From NCBI GenBank assembly GCA_015232315.1, contig JADFZZ010000017.1:1-64000 (forward strand): a DNA stretch of 64,000 nt, written 5' to 3'. A program made the position numbers and the translations under genes. The notes under the pieces were generated by a model, which was given only the letters and a program-made list of their open reading frames with translations, was not told where the DNA came from and did not search any database. The stretch comes from SAR324 cluster bacterium. Its GTDB lineage: Bacteria > SAR324 > NAC60-12. Shown piece after piece: positions 35,827 through 44,307 of this stretch (the first letter of the stretch is position 1; each line of letters begins with the position of its first letter).

Positions 35827-36096
35827 TCAATGATCGGTGTCACCGTCTTCAAAATTTTGACAGAATTGTTCACCTTTCTGAATATATTCCAGATAAAGCA
35901 GGATGGTATCACTCAGGAATTTCGTATCTTTTTCTGAAACATTCTGAGTTTTGATATCATGAACTTTCCTATGAGCAATATCCAACCAGAAAAGCCCTTC
36001 GGCTGGTGGCTTATTGCACTGGATATAAAGCGGAGCATCCTTCCCTTTGGAATAAAAAAACAGTCGCCATTCCTCGACATACAGCATGGTTGGCAT
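35827..36096 (-). CDS. DUF4160-like small protein
   Basis: 89 residues. The layout (MPTMLYVEEWRLFFYS at the start, a central PAEGLFWLDI, a helical tail) resembles DUF4160, a small family often near DUF2442 genes and suspected to be toxin-antitoxin related. No DUF2442 partner is seen. No clear ribosome site; could be a remnant. Confidence 0.5.
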   Translation of the reverse strand: MPTMLYVEEWRLFFYSKGKDAPLYIQCNKPPAEGLFWLDIAHRKVHDIKTQNVSEKDTKFLSDTILLYLEYIQKGEQFCQNFEDGDTDH

Positions 36097-36216
36097 ATTG
36101 AAAAGACTCTCGAAAGTTTTAAAAAACAGGATGCGGATATTAAAAAAAGTTTTTAGGCCAGGGGAGAGATAACCCTCTAATCCTCTGCGCTGTCTTGCCC
36201 GTTTTAGTTTCAGGGA

Positions 36217-36303
36217 TCAATATCGGTAATCAGAGGAAACAATTTTGCGATAAAAGTAAAATTTGATTAATTCTTCATCCAAAATATTATTGATACGTTT
36301 CAT
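36217..36303 (-). CDS. 28-residue ORF with a full-strength ribosome site
   Basis: ATG at 36303 is preceded by CAGGAGG at a 7-nt spacing, among the best ribosome sites in the window, yet the frame stops after 28 codons (MKRINNILDEELIKFYFYRK start). It may be a small protein, a leader peptide, or the surviving head of a decayed gene beside the DUF4160-like ORF. Confidence 0.35.
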   Translation of the reverse strand: MKRINNILDEELIKFYFYRKIVSSDYRY

Positions 36304-36468
36304 ACGTATACCTCCTGAAAAGCACAAACACTTTATTCACCTAAAATTAGCTTCCCTATCTGTTCAATTGAATCAACGTCCAGTTCGAGGGGGTAATCTG
36401 TTCAGCGGAGATGATCTGGAACCCTTTGAAGCCCTTGTCAGTGAAATATGATTATGTCATTTGTCGGA

Positions 36469-36490
36469 TTGAAAAATAGCGGTTTTTCAA
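36469..36490. terminator. hairpin upstream of the heme-protein gene
   Basis: TTGAAAAA / TTTTTCAA, perfect 8-bp arms with a 6-nt loop, 60 bp before the start of the cytochrome locus. It could end transcription from the left or sit in the leader. Confidence 0.35.
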
Positions 36491-36551
36491 AGAGTATCCT
36501 TCTGTCTTGATACAGGACGTTTCGCTCAACAGTTCATGAAAGGAATTCTTT

Positions 36552-37058
36552 ATGAAACAAAAAATTATATTTATCGCGGTAACAGTAATCGTCGCAGTAT
36601 GGGGCATCAGCCTGGTAGCGGCAAAAATAATGGTGCCAGAGCATAATCCGCCTGAACATTATGCGGGAATGATCCTTGGCACAGAAGCAGATAAAATTCT
36701 GGTTGACTCCTGCTTTGACTGTCATAGCAACCAATCAAACTGGCCCTGGTACAGTTACATGCCGGTGGTTTCAGCACTGGTTGCGCATGATGTGGAAGAA
36801 GGACGCAAAGAACTGAATTTTTCCCTGTGGGATAAAATGACTGAACAGAAACGTCTCAAAAAAATGGATAAGGCCCTGGAAGAAGTCATGGGTGGTGAAA
36901 TGCCCCTGACGCCTTACGTCTGGATGCACGCCAACGCAGAAATAACCCCTGATAAAATCGCGGTATTGCGTGCTGCGGCTCAGGAAAAACTGGGGCTTGT
37001 TGTGAATGAATTCGCAGACAAAGACGAGGAGGGAGACGAGGATGAAGATAAAGATTAG
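36552..37058 (+). CDS. heme-binding-domain protein (Haem_bd type)
   Basis: 168 residues: an N-terminal membrane helix or signal anchor (about 4-24), then a domain with CFDCHSNQSNWPWYSY (heme site C54-xx-C57-H58), the hallmark of the heme-binding Haem_bd family. The C-terminus is very acidic (DKDEEGDEDEDKD). Likely periplasmic electron-carrier. First gene of a run of redox proteins; overlaps the next gene by 17 bp. Confidence 0.85.
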   Translation: MKQKIIFIAVTVIVAVWGISLVAAKIMVPEHNPPEHYAGMILGTEADKILVDSCFDCHSNQSNWPWYSYMPVVSALVAHDVEEGRKELNFSLWDKMTEQKRLKKMDKALEEVMGGEMPLTPYVWMHANAEITPDKIAVLRAAAQEKLGLVVNEFADKDEEGDEDEDKD

Positions 37059-37638
37059 CCGTCATGCCCTGTCTCAGAGTAGACTTCCCTTTTTGTTTTT
37101 TTTATGCATGGTGACCTTGAGTTCGTTGGCATTTGCCGAGGAAATGAAACTCAATTCCGCCATCGTTTTTAACGTGAAGACCAACCTGTTCGCTGTTCAA
37201 TTTGACGGGAATGCCGATCCGGAAAAAGTGCTGTTTGAGCTGACTCTGCAAACAACGGAATCCAGTTTGATGATTTCTGAGGTGTCAGTCACAATTCCTC
37301 TTGAGGCGTTATCCACTGGAATCAAAGTGCGGGACAAGCACATGAAAGAAAAAATATTTCAGACCCAGGATGGGCAACAACCGCCAATCCTGTTCAAGTC
37401 ACAGCAGAATTCCTGTGTGGTTGAAATCAAGGGTGGTGACTGCACCCTCAATGGAGAACTTGAAATCGCAGGAAGAAATCTGCCCACAGCAATTCCACTG
37501 CATGTGGAACAAACAGAGGGAACATGGAAAGCTTCCGGACAAATGGTTATCCTGTTGGATGCCTTTCAGATCAAACCTCCGGGATATATGGGAGTAAAAG
37601 TTAATAACGCTGTGACAGTTCAATACGAGGTATGGTAG
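37042..37638 (+). CDS. YceI-like periplasmic protein
   Basis: 198 residues, signal peptide ending AFA (about 32). A lipocalin-like beta-barrel of the YceI type is suggested by VTIPLEALSTGIKVRDKHMKE and LFKSQQNS with a C-terminal beta strand. YceI proteins bind isoprenoid ligands in other species; ligand here unknown. ATG 37042 lies in the tail of the preceding gene, with GGAGACGAGG upstream. Confidence 0.75.
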   Translation: MKIKISRHALSQSRLPFLFFLCMVTLSSLAFAEEMKLNSAIVFNVKTNLFAVQFDGNADPEKVLFELTLQTTESSLMISEVSVTIPLEALSTGIKVRDKHMKEKIFQTQDGQQPPILFKSQQNSCVVEIKGGDCTLNGELEIAGRNLPTAIPLHVEQTEGTWKASGQMVILLDAFQIKPPGYMGVKVNNAVTVQYEVW

Positions 37639-37662
37639 AAATAATATAATCAGGCAGGTTCG

Positions 37663-38856
37663 ATGAAAAAAAATATATTCCCCAGACCGCGTTTAACAAC
37701 GATCACACTGTTTAGCAATAAACAATTCAGGATCCAGCGATATTTTTCCATCGCGGGTTTTGTCCTCCTCTCCTTCTGGAGTGGAATTGCCCATGCTGAA
37801 CCGGAAATGATCCGGCATGATTATTTCAGTTGCATGGCCTGTCATTACAGTCCTCACGGCGGTGGTCTGTTGACGCCTTATGGACGGGGAATCGCACAGG
37901 CCCTGAGCTATCAGGGAGGAGACTACGAAGAATCGGAACTCAAACAAAAATTGAGTTTTGACGGCTTGATGGATCAGGGCGTTCAGGTCCGACTTGCGGC
38001 CTTGACCCATGGTGAAATCGGAAAAGCTTTTCCAATGCAGGGAGATTACCTCAACCATACGCAACTCAATGATAATTTATCCCTGAATGTGAATATTGGC
38101 GAGATCCCTCCTCCGGCGGGTTCTGATTACACGTTTGATCAGGAATTCCTTAAACAAATCATCCTCAGAAAATTCGTGGTGAGCTATCGACCCGGAGAAG
38201 ATGGAACTGAAATCACGTTCGGCAGAGATTTGCTGCCTGTCGGACTGGGATTGGATGATCACACTTATTTCATTAAAAAATACAATCGACTGAATGTGAA
38301 TGATGTCGTGACGCAACTGGGATACTATTCATGGGGACCCCAACTCCTCTATGCCATTGTCGGTTATGCACCCAGCACTGAGGAGTCTGAGGGAAATGGT
38401 GAAGCAGGAGGTGTGCTCAGTTTTGAGTATAAACCGATGGTTCAGAAAAATTATTCCTTTGGCGGACATGTCCTGAAAGGCCGCACTGATGCAATTTCCC
38501 GCACTTTGACAGGCCTTATGACTCGTCTGTCATTCAGTGAATCCATCGTGATATTGGCAGAGTTGGACCATACGCAACGGGAATTAGCGGACACAGGACT
38601 CAGTTTCGGACAATGGACTCGCTTTCTAAAGGCAAGTTACTATCCGATGGACTATCTGGAAACAGCGCTGACCATGGAGTCTCTGGAACGTGAAACACCT
38701 TTTGAGGCCGGGGTATCACGAACCGCCTTAAGAAGCACACTACGCGCCACCGGACAACTGAGTTTTATTTTTATTTTCCAGAATCAGTTCACTAATGATA
38801 CGGCCTCCAATCTGGATAACATGTTGATGCTACAGGTCTTTTACAACGGATTTTAA
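37663..38856 (+). CDS. outer-membrane beta-barrel with N-terminal c-type heme site
   Basis: 397 residues. The signal segment is followed by C57-M-A-C60-H61 in SCMACHYSPHGGGLLTPYGRG, then a long beta-rich region with alternating hydrophobic/aromatic residues that ends in Phe (YNGF), as outer-membrane barrels do. A heme attached at the periplasmic mouth of a barrel suggests an electron conduit or porin-cytochrome like unit in one chain. It sits between the YceI-like and monoheme lipoprotein genes. Family name unknown to me. Confidence 0.72.
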   Translation: MKKNIFPRPRLTTITLFSNKQFRIQRYFSIAGFVLLSFWSGIAHAEPEMIRHDYFSCMACHYSPHGGGLLTPYGRGIAQALSYQGGDYEESELKQKLSFDGLMDQGVQVRLAALTHGEIGKAFPMQGDYLNHTQLNDNLSLNVNIGEIPPPAGSDYTFDQEFLKQIILRKFVVSYRPGEDGTEITFGRDLLPVGLGLDDHTYFIKKYNRLNVNDVVTQLGYYSWGPQLLYAIVGYAPSTEESEGNGEAGGVLSFEYKPMVQKNYSFGGHVLKGRTDAISRTLTGLMTRLSFSESIVILAELDHTQRELADTGLSFGQWTRFLKASYYPMDYLETALTMESLERETPFEAGVSRTALRSTLRATGQLSFIFIFQNQFTNDTASNLDNMLMLQVFYNGF

Positions 38857-38881
38857 GGCCATTGCTGAGGAAAGATGATTT

Positions 38882-39256
38882 ATGAAAAAAACAGGATTTT
38901 ATAAAAATTTGACAAAATATTGTGTCAGTGTGGGAATCATTGTTTGGACCATAGCGTCCTGTGCGCCTACAGGAACTGATGAAACCGCCGAATATCAGAC
39001 CATTGACGCAGACACACCTGTGACCTTTGACATCCTGCATGATACCGTTTTAAAACCACTTTGCGTCCGTTGTCACGATTGGGCCAATACTGAAACTGAA
39101 ACCAGAAACTATATCTATCCCGGAGTGGCGGATTATTCAGAATTGTATAAAGTGGTCACTGTAGGAGAACCGATTATGCCTCCTGGCGGCCCCGAACTGA
39201 CTGTTGCGCAAAAAGAACTGGTTTCACGATATATTGAAGAAACTGCCGTAAAATAG
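38882..39256 (+). CDS. monoheme c-type cytochrome lipoprotein
   Basis: 124 residues. Lipobox I-A-S-C (Cys27) after a hydrophobic signal, then a small domain with the heme site C62-V-R-C65-H66 and a downstream Met-rich stretch (PIMPPGGP, possible axial Met ligand). Likely lipid-anchored periplasmic electron carrier. 25 bp after the heme-barrel gene, so probably one operon. Confidence 0.82.
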   Translation: MKKTGFYKNLTKYCVSVGIIVWTIASCAPTGTDETAEYQTIDADTPVTFDILHDTVLKPLCVRCHDWANTETETRNYIYPGVADYSELYKVVTVGEPIMPPGGPELTVAQKELVSRYIEETAVK

Positions 39257-39282
39257 TTCAAGTGCCCCAAACCCCATGTTTC

Positions 39283-39316
39283 CACCCGCCACGAAAGACG
39301 GGTGTTCCTTTTTTTG
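39283..39316 (+). terminator. probable intrinsic terminator after the cytochrome genes
   Basis: CACCCG / CGGGTG stem with a 10-nt loop, followed by TTCCTTTTTTT. It would separate the cytochrome genes from the mamX-like gene, though read-through is possible. The rest of the 231-bp gap has a short ACGCC/GGCGT hairpin but no clear promoter. Confidence 0.5.
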
Positions 39317-39487
39317 ACACTTGGCCAAAAATGTGGCCAACCCCGCTTGCAAATCCTGCCCGAAAACAAAATGCAGGCTTGATTAAAGAAGCAAGCCGTT
39401 GTATATCGACGCCTTTGCGGCGTTAGCAAAACAAACATTTCATTAGCCACAGCGTTATTATGGCCGCATCTGATTTGGAGGATTGAT

Positions 39488-40276
39488 TTGAATATTGCCG
39501 AATGGATTATGGCCGCAGGAGTTACCTTTGCCATAAGTGTATTGATGTTCTCGGTGTTCCAAAATGATCCATGGAAAGATCATGTTTATGAGCAGGCACC
39601 TGCGATTGTAGCCGGTACACCGTCGCCTCATAAAGCCGGGCGAGAAAAAATGGCTTGTGCGAGTTGCCATGCGATCGTGGACCCAAGTGTTGCTGGACGT
39701 AATCAAATTATACCACCCATTGTTGATGGAGCGGCCATTCCAATTTCTCATAAGGATGGACGTCACAAGCAGGCCTGTTCCATGTGTCATCAAATCATAA
39801 GCAGAAAAGTTGCCGCTGAAACCCGGAAAAGCACTCCCGCCGCCATTGAAACCAGACCAAACACGCCCACGGCAATTACAGTGGCTCAGGTCCAGGTCGT
39901 AATGCCCGCGACCCCGGATGCGGCAGTCTGGGACCCGGAATGGCATGAGAGTTTTGGACTGACTCGCTTTCAAGGAAAAATTGTTCGTATTGTAGAAAAG
40001 GCAGGGGCCTATCAAACTGATAATATAAACATTCTGGTAGATAACAAAATTAGCACACCGACATGGTACAATGTAGCACCAGGCTGGTTTTTACAAGAAC
40101 AAAAATGCTCTCTTGATTTTGGAATGTTTGTAAAAGGTGTTGCCTTTCAAGACATGGCCGCAACAACGGAAATGCAATATGTAAAAACACTCTCAGTCAA
40201 TGGGCAATTCTGCGATATTCGCGATAAAGAAATGATTGGCTTCTGGGAAACTGGTGCTATGTTCGATGAAGAGTGA
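39488..40276 (+). CDS. mamX: MamX-like magnetosome protein with two magnetochrome motifs
   Basis: 262 residues. An N-terminal membrane anchor (about 5-25) is followed by two magnetochrome-type heme motifs: PAIVAGTPSPH with C57-A-S-C60-H61, and PPIVDGAAIPISH with C97-S-M-C100-H101. This I-x-x-G-x-x-PH-x-DGR-CxxCH pattern is peculiar to magnetosome proteins MamE, P, T and X. A Pro/Thr-rich linker and a C-terminal beta domain (FQGKIVRI, TWYNVAPGW, GMFVKGVAF) match the MamX/MamS layout. In Magnetospirillum MamX is 269 residues and acts with MamZ in magnetite redox control. TTG start with GGAGGA 5 nt upstream. Confidence 0.85.
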   Translation: MNIAEWIMAAGVTFAISVLMFSVFQNDPWKDHVYEQAPAIVAGTPSPHKAGREKMACASCHAIVDPSVAGRNQIIPPIVDGAAIPISHKDGRHKQACSMCHQIISRKVAAETRKSTPAAIETRPNTPTAITVAQVQVVMPATPDAAVWDPEWHESFGLTRFQGKIVRIVEKAGAYQTDNINILVDNKISTPTWYNVAPGWFLQEQKCSLDFGMFVKGVAFQDMAATTEMQYVKTLSVNGQFCDIRDKEMIGFWETGAMFDEE

Positions 40277-40283
40277 GTTTATC

Positions 40284-42179
40284 ATGAAAGAAATAACCAA
40301 TATATTAAGCCGCGAAAAATGGGAGGTATTTTATCTTCTGTCAACGCTATCCACCCTGGTCATCGGCCTCACCGCCGCACTGCAACCCTTCTTTTTAGCG
40401 GATGTGATTGTTATCCCTTTTGAGGAGGAAGGCACCATCAATGCTCATCTGGTGGTTGTTACCCAAATGTGCAGTTTGGGGCTGAATTTTCTTCTGGGTT
40501 TCGCCTGGAGCCGCCGCAAAAGGATGGCTTCTCTGTTTTATGGCTTTGTTATCGCCGCATTTGCGGCCTTAATGATCCCTTTTAGCAAGAACATAGCCCT
40601 TACCATCGGTATTTCCGGCCTTACGTTTTTTTATATGATGCGCATTTTAGTTTCAATGGGAGCCGACACGCTCCAGTTACAACTCTCGACCATGGGAGGC
40701 GATGGGACCCCCGATAGAAAGCACCCGGAACTTCTATCCAACATGATTTTCATGATGATTCTGGGCAGCACCATCATCCTCGCAATTCTGATGCAGATTC
40801 CCACCTCGGTCAAAAATATTGAGCTTGTTATGCTCCTGCCATTTTATGTTGCCGTATTCGGGGCGTTTATTGTCAACAACTACATGCTTTCCGATTCAAA
40901 TGAAGATGAGTCCGTCCCCCAACCCTTCAAACAGGCCTGGGAATTACTATCCAGTGACCCAAGGATGCAGCTTTGTTTCGCTTCCGCCCTGTATGTTCGG
41001 GCAGACATGCTGGCGATCAGCGTATTTCTCTCGTTATGGACAAATTCTTTTGCCGATATTGTTGGTATCTCACACGCGGCCGCGGCGGGACAAGCAGGAT
41101 TGATGCTGGGTTATCTGGGGCTTATCATTCTGCTCACAATGCCCTTATGGCGCAAATACATGGATACGCATAGCCGTATTTCAGCCATAGGTGCCAGCCT
41201 GTCGATCACTGGAATCGGGTTCATTCTTTTAGCGATGATGGTGACAAATCCCTTCGACTGGTGGACAACGTTACTGCCGCTAACCCTGGTAGGTATCGGT
41301 CAGGCAGGCAGTCTGATTGGCCCCAAGATATTAGCCGCTGAACTCACCCCAACGCATGTTTTGGGATCATTACAGGGATTGTTATATCTGATCAGCTCCA
41401 TGGGTGTTGTGATGCTGGTTCAAAGCGGTGGCTATTATTTTGACGCTGTTGGGCCAACCGCGCCGTTTATTTTAATTGGCGCAAGTAACATGCTGATCAT
41501 GTTCTATGCGTTTTGGCTTGTTAAAAGCGGCATGGATGAACGCGATGATCATACCTTGATCAAACGGCGCAAAATTAATCTGAAGCCATTTGTTTTTATG
41601 CTGTCACTGCTGCCTCTCATCTGGTTGATTGGACGGGTTCTGGTCGGAGGTGTTACTCTGGGCAGTGACATCGGGCAGATGCCTGTCGGCTTTATCAACC
41701 GTTACCTGGGGGATTGGGCCTTTAATTTTCTGCTGTTATCCTTATCTTTACGCCCTGTAGCCAAATTGACTAAGGTGGGAGCGCTCATGCAGTATTCCCG
41801 CATGATTGGACTTTATGCTTTTTTCTATGCATTTCTGCATGTGTTAACTTATTGGTCGTTGGAGTGGGTCTTTAATTTGAATGAGATCTTTACCGATATT
41901 GTAGAACGCCCTTTCATTCTTCTGGGAGTGGCCGCGTTTATCATTCTGGTTGTTTTAACAGTGACATCAACAAAAGGCTGGATGAAAAAACTTGGTGGTA
42001 AAAAATGGAAAAAGCTTCACAAAACTGTTTATCTTGTGAATATATTGGTAGCTTTTCATTTTATGTTTGCCGCAACCCATGAAAATGGAGAACCTCTCAT
42101 CTATGGATTTGCGGTAGCGTTACTGCTTGGCTATCGGTGGTGGAAGAGGCCCCAAAAAAATGTAAAAACTGTTAATTAA
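40284..42179 (+). CDS. mamZ: MamZ-like protein: MFS transporter fused to a YedZ/ferric-reductase-like domain
   Basis: About 631 residues. Residues 1-430 form a 12-helix major-facilitator domain. Residues about 440-620 are a YedZ/MsrQ-like heme-b membrane domain: NRYLGDWAFNFLLLSLSLRP, IGLYAFFYAFLHV, RPFILLGVAAF, TSTKGW and KLHKTVYL, with His residues at the usual heme-ligand positions. This fusion is the diagnostic MamZ architecture. MamZ is thought to move iron and reduce it with MamX. It starts 7 bp after mamX (ATG 40284; ATG 40266 and TTG 40236 are alternatives overlapping mamX). Confidence 0.87.
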   Translation: MKEITNILSREKWEVFYLLSTLSTLVIGLTAALQPFFLADVIVIPFEEEGTINAHLVVVTQMCSLGLNFLLGFAWSRRKRMASLFYGFVIAAFAALMIPFSKNIALTIGISGLTFFYMMRILVSMGADTLQLQLSTMGGDGTPDRKHPELLSNMIFMMILGSTIILAILMQIPTSVKNIELVMLLPFYVAVFGAFIVNNYMLSDSNEDESVPQPFKQAWELLSSDPRMQLCFASALYVRADMLAISVFLSLWTNSFADIVGISHAAAAGQAGLMLGYLGLIILLTMPLWRKYMDTHSRISAIGASLSITGIGFILLAMMVTNPFDWWTTLLPLTLVGIGQAGSLIGPKILAAELTPTHVLGSLQGLLYLISSMGVVMLVQSGGYYFDAVGPTAPFILIGASNMLIMFYAFWLVKSGMDERDDHTLIKRRKINLKPFVFMLSLLPLIWLIGRVLVGGVTLGSDIGQMPVGFINRYLGDWAFNFLLLSLSLRPVAKLTKVGALMQYSRMIGLYAFFYAFLHVLTYWSLEWVFNLNEIFTDIVERPFILLGVAAFIILVVLTVTSTKGWMKKLGGKKWKKLHKTVYLVNILVAFHFMFAATHENGEPLIYGFAVALLLGYRWWKRPQKNVKTVN

Positions 42180-42198
42180 AAAAACTCAATGGATCTTT

Positions 42199-42909
42199 AT
42201 GTCTGATACACAACAATCTCAAAAAAATACCCTATCGCCCCAAAACAAAGTAATGATTGGCATGCTGGTTGGTGTGATAGTCATCATCATCTTGTTTGGC
42301 TACCTCAAAAACAGGGAAACGGCCTCAATTGCGCCCGGTTCTATTGTGCAGGGACAAAACGTTGCTTTTGTTGCGAATTCCAATAACACAACTCTGACTC
42401 AACAGGAATATGAAGATCTGCTCTTTATGCGCGAAGAGGAGAAAATGGCTTTGGATGTCTATCAGTTTTTATCACAGCAGTGGCAATTCAACATTTTTTC
42501 CAGCATCGCGCAATCGGAACAACGCCATACCAACAGGGTTGCTAATCTTCTGAATGTATACAATATTCCAGATCCTTCATTGAATAAAGGACCAGGTGAA
42601 TTTTTGAACAACAATCTGTCTGAGCTTTACTCGCAACTTGTAGTGAGAGGACAATCCTCTATTTTGGAGGCTCTTAAGGTTGGTGCACTCATTGAAGAAG
42701 TGGATATTCGCGATCTGGATGCGGCAATTCAGGCAACTGACAAGCAGGATATAATATTCGTCTATAATAATATCCGAAATGGCTCATATCACCATTTACG
42801 AGCATTTGTTCACAGTATAGAACTGTATGAAAACCGTTATCAGGCGGTTATTCTTCCTCAGGAACGAGTGGATTCTATCGTTCAAAGTCCACTCGTATTA
42901 ACCCCATAA
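42199..42909 (+). CDS. membrane-anchored DUF2202 ferritin-like protein
   Basis: 236 residues. An N-terminal membrane helix (about 20-38) is followed by a four-helix DUF2202 domain with iron-ligand-like residues: LLFMREEEKMALDVY, SEQRHTNRV, IEEVDIRDLDAAI and YHHLRAF. DUF2202 belongs to the ferritin-like superfamily with di-iron sites. Its position 19 bp behind mamZ suggests a role in iron oxidation or buffering with MamX and MamZ; this partner is not part of the textbook mamXY operon. Confidence 0.82.
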   Translation: MSDTQQSQKNTLSPQNKVMIGMLVGVIVIIILFGYLKNRETASIAPGSIVQGQNVAFVANSNNTTLTQQEYEDLLFMREEEKMALDVYQFLSQQWQFNIFSSIAQSEQRHTNRVANLLNVYNIPDPSLNKGPGEFLNNNLSELYSQLVVRGQSSILEALKVGALIEEVDIRDLDAAIQATDKQDIIFVYNNIRNGSYHHLRAFVHSIELYENRYQAVILPQERVDSIVQSPLVLTP

Positions 42910-42959
42910 AAACCACAGCTATTCTCCGCAGACCTTTTTGTGTGTCACAAATCAATAAT

Positions 42960-43502
42960 TTACGGTTTGATCATGGGGAATGGATTCAACGGATTTTTTT
43001 TGATCCATTGTGTTCCAACCCCCAGCAACACTTTATGGAAGCCTTCATAAGGAAACATCCGCCGCACCTCTTTTGTGAAAGCGGAGGGTATTTTCGGTCC
43101 AAGCAATCCCATGGAAAGATCCAGTAAATCCGCTTTTCTGAAAGCCTCCACCATTGCGCCAAATTCACCACGATAGGGAACCAGTTTGTGATGATTATCG
43201 ATCATTTTCGCGATTTCATCACCCCAGAGAGTTCGTCCTGAGTTTTCCAGAAATTCCCGTGCATGCGCAATGGAGGGTTCAAGATAATCAAAAGTACGAT
43301 CGAGCCAGATTCCGATGTCATGAAAGGCTGATGCGATTGCCACCTTTTCATGAACAATCCGGTCCTCTGTTTCCATTTGGAACAAGGTGTAGTTATAAAC
43401 CCGGTACACATGGCCGTGATACGCCTGATAATCATTGCCGAGGGGCTTTTTCCAGAAAACAAATACAGCTTCAATGAGAGGCACTCGCTCTATGGGTGTC
43501 AT
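42960..43502 (-). CDS. HD-domain phosphohydrolase-like protein
   Basis: 180 residues. HD-type metal ligands are seen as HGHVYRVYNY and AFHDIGIW, with a distal NHHK. Substrate unknown; HD proteins of this size hydrolyse nucleotides or other phosphates. ATG 43502 is chosen because AAGGA lies 9 nt upstream; two ATGs further up lack such spacing. Convergent with the mam-like operon. Confidence 0.75.
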   Translation of the reverse strand: MTPIERVPLIEAVFVFWKKPLGNDYQAYHGHVYRVYNYTLFQMETEDRIVHEKVAIASAFHDIGIWLDRTFDYLEPSIAHAREFLENSGRTLWGDEIAKMIDNHHKLVPYRGEFGAMVEAFRKADLLDLSMGLLGPKIPSAFTKEVRRMFPYEGFHKVLLGVGTQWIKKNPLNPFPMIKP

Positions 43503-43623
43503 GGGATTCATTCCTTCAAAAAAACTGTTAAACTTGAATTTCGCTGTTGTTTTGAACTGACACACATGCTATCGAAGCGCAAGGATATATTGTCCAGATT
43601 CAATTCAAACACACAGGATCACT

Positions 43624-44307
43624 ATGCCATTGTGGCTGAATGAAGCATCATCTCCCCATTTTCCTCCAGTAGAACGATTGGACCCGGAACATACCGGAAT
43701 TGTCGCGGTTAATGGGGATTTTTCCATCGAACGGCTGATCAATGCTTATGCCAACGGGATTTTTCCATGGCCCTCGGATTATGGACTGCTCTGGCATTCT
43801 CCAGATCCCAGGTATGTCCTGTTTACGGATGACGTACATCTCTCGCGTTCCTTGCTCAAACAAATACGGTCAGGCAGATTTGAAACCCGATTTGATACGA
43901 ACTTTGCCAGTGTGATTCGGTTGTGTTCTGAAGAACGTAAACGAGGCACATGGATTTTACCCGAAATGCAAACAGCCTATACCCGACTGCATGAACTCGG
44001 ATACGCGCATTCAGCAGAAACCTATGATGCGGAAACGGGAGAGTTGATCGGTGGCTTGTATGGGGTTTCCATCGGGAAAAGCTTTGCGGGTGAATCCTGT
44101 TTTTTTCGCCGTGACAACGCCGGAAAAATCGCGTTTGCCGCACTGGTCGCAAAGCTTGGAGAGCTGGGGATTCCTTTCATGGATTGCCAGATGGAAACCC
44201 CTCTTTCAAAAAGCTTTGGCGGAGTGTTTGTTTCCCGGAAACAATACCTCACCATGTTGAGGAGGCAGGTGCAACAACAAGATATCCCCAAGAACTGGAT
44301 GATGTAA
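43624..44307 (+). CDS. aat: leucyl/phenylalanyl-tRNA-protein transferase
   Basis: 227 residues, family size. Adds Leu or Phe to N-terminal Arg/Lys of proteins for N-end-rule degradation. Family boxes: NAYANGIFPWP, LLWHSPDPRYVL, GTWILPEMQTAY, GGLYGVSIGKSFAGESCFFR, and FMDCQME. Followed by a palindrome between convergent genes. Confidence 0.95.
   Translation: MPLWLNEASSPHFPPVERLDPEHTGIVAVNGDFSIERLINAYANGIFPWPSDYGLLWHSPDPRYVLFTDDVHLSRSLLKQIRSGRFETRFDTNFASVIRLCSEERKRGTWILPEMQTAYTRLHELGYAHSAETYDAETGELIGGLYGVSIGKSFAGESCFFRRDNAGKIAFAALVAKLGELGIPFMDCQMETPLSKSFGGVFVSRKQYLTMLRRQVQQQDIPKNWMM

Noticed and set aside
36263-36451. 62-codon plus-strand frame and overlapping minus-strand fragments in the DUF4160 region
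   Set aside because: No ribosome site and conflicting overlapping frames; at most remnants of a lost gene.
39390-39440. ACGCC/GGCGT hairpin followed by GTTAGC as an attC site
   Set aside because: Only one half-site-like motif; no matching second core, and no integrase nearby.
36552-42909. Complete magnetosome gene cluster
   Set aside because: Only MamX- and MamZ-like genes are present; no MamA, B, E, I, K, M, O, P or Q protein is recognisable in the window.
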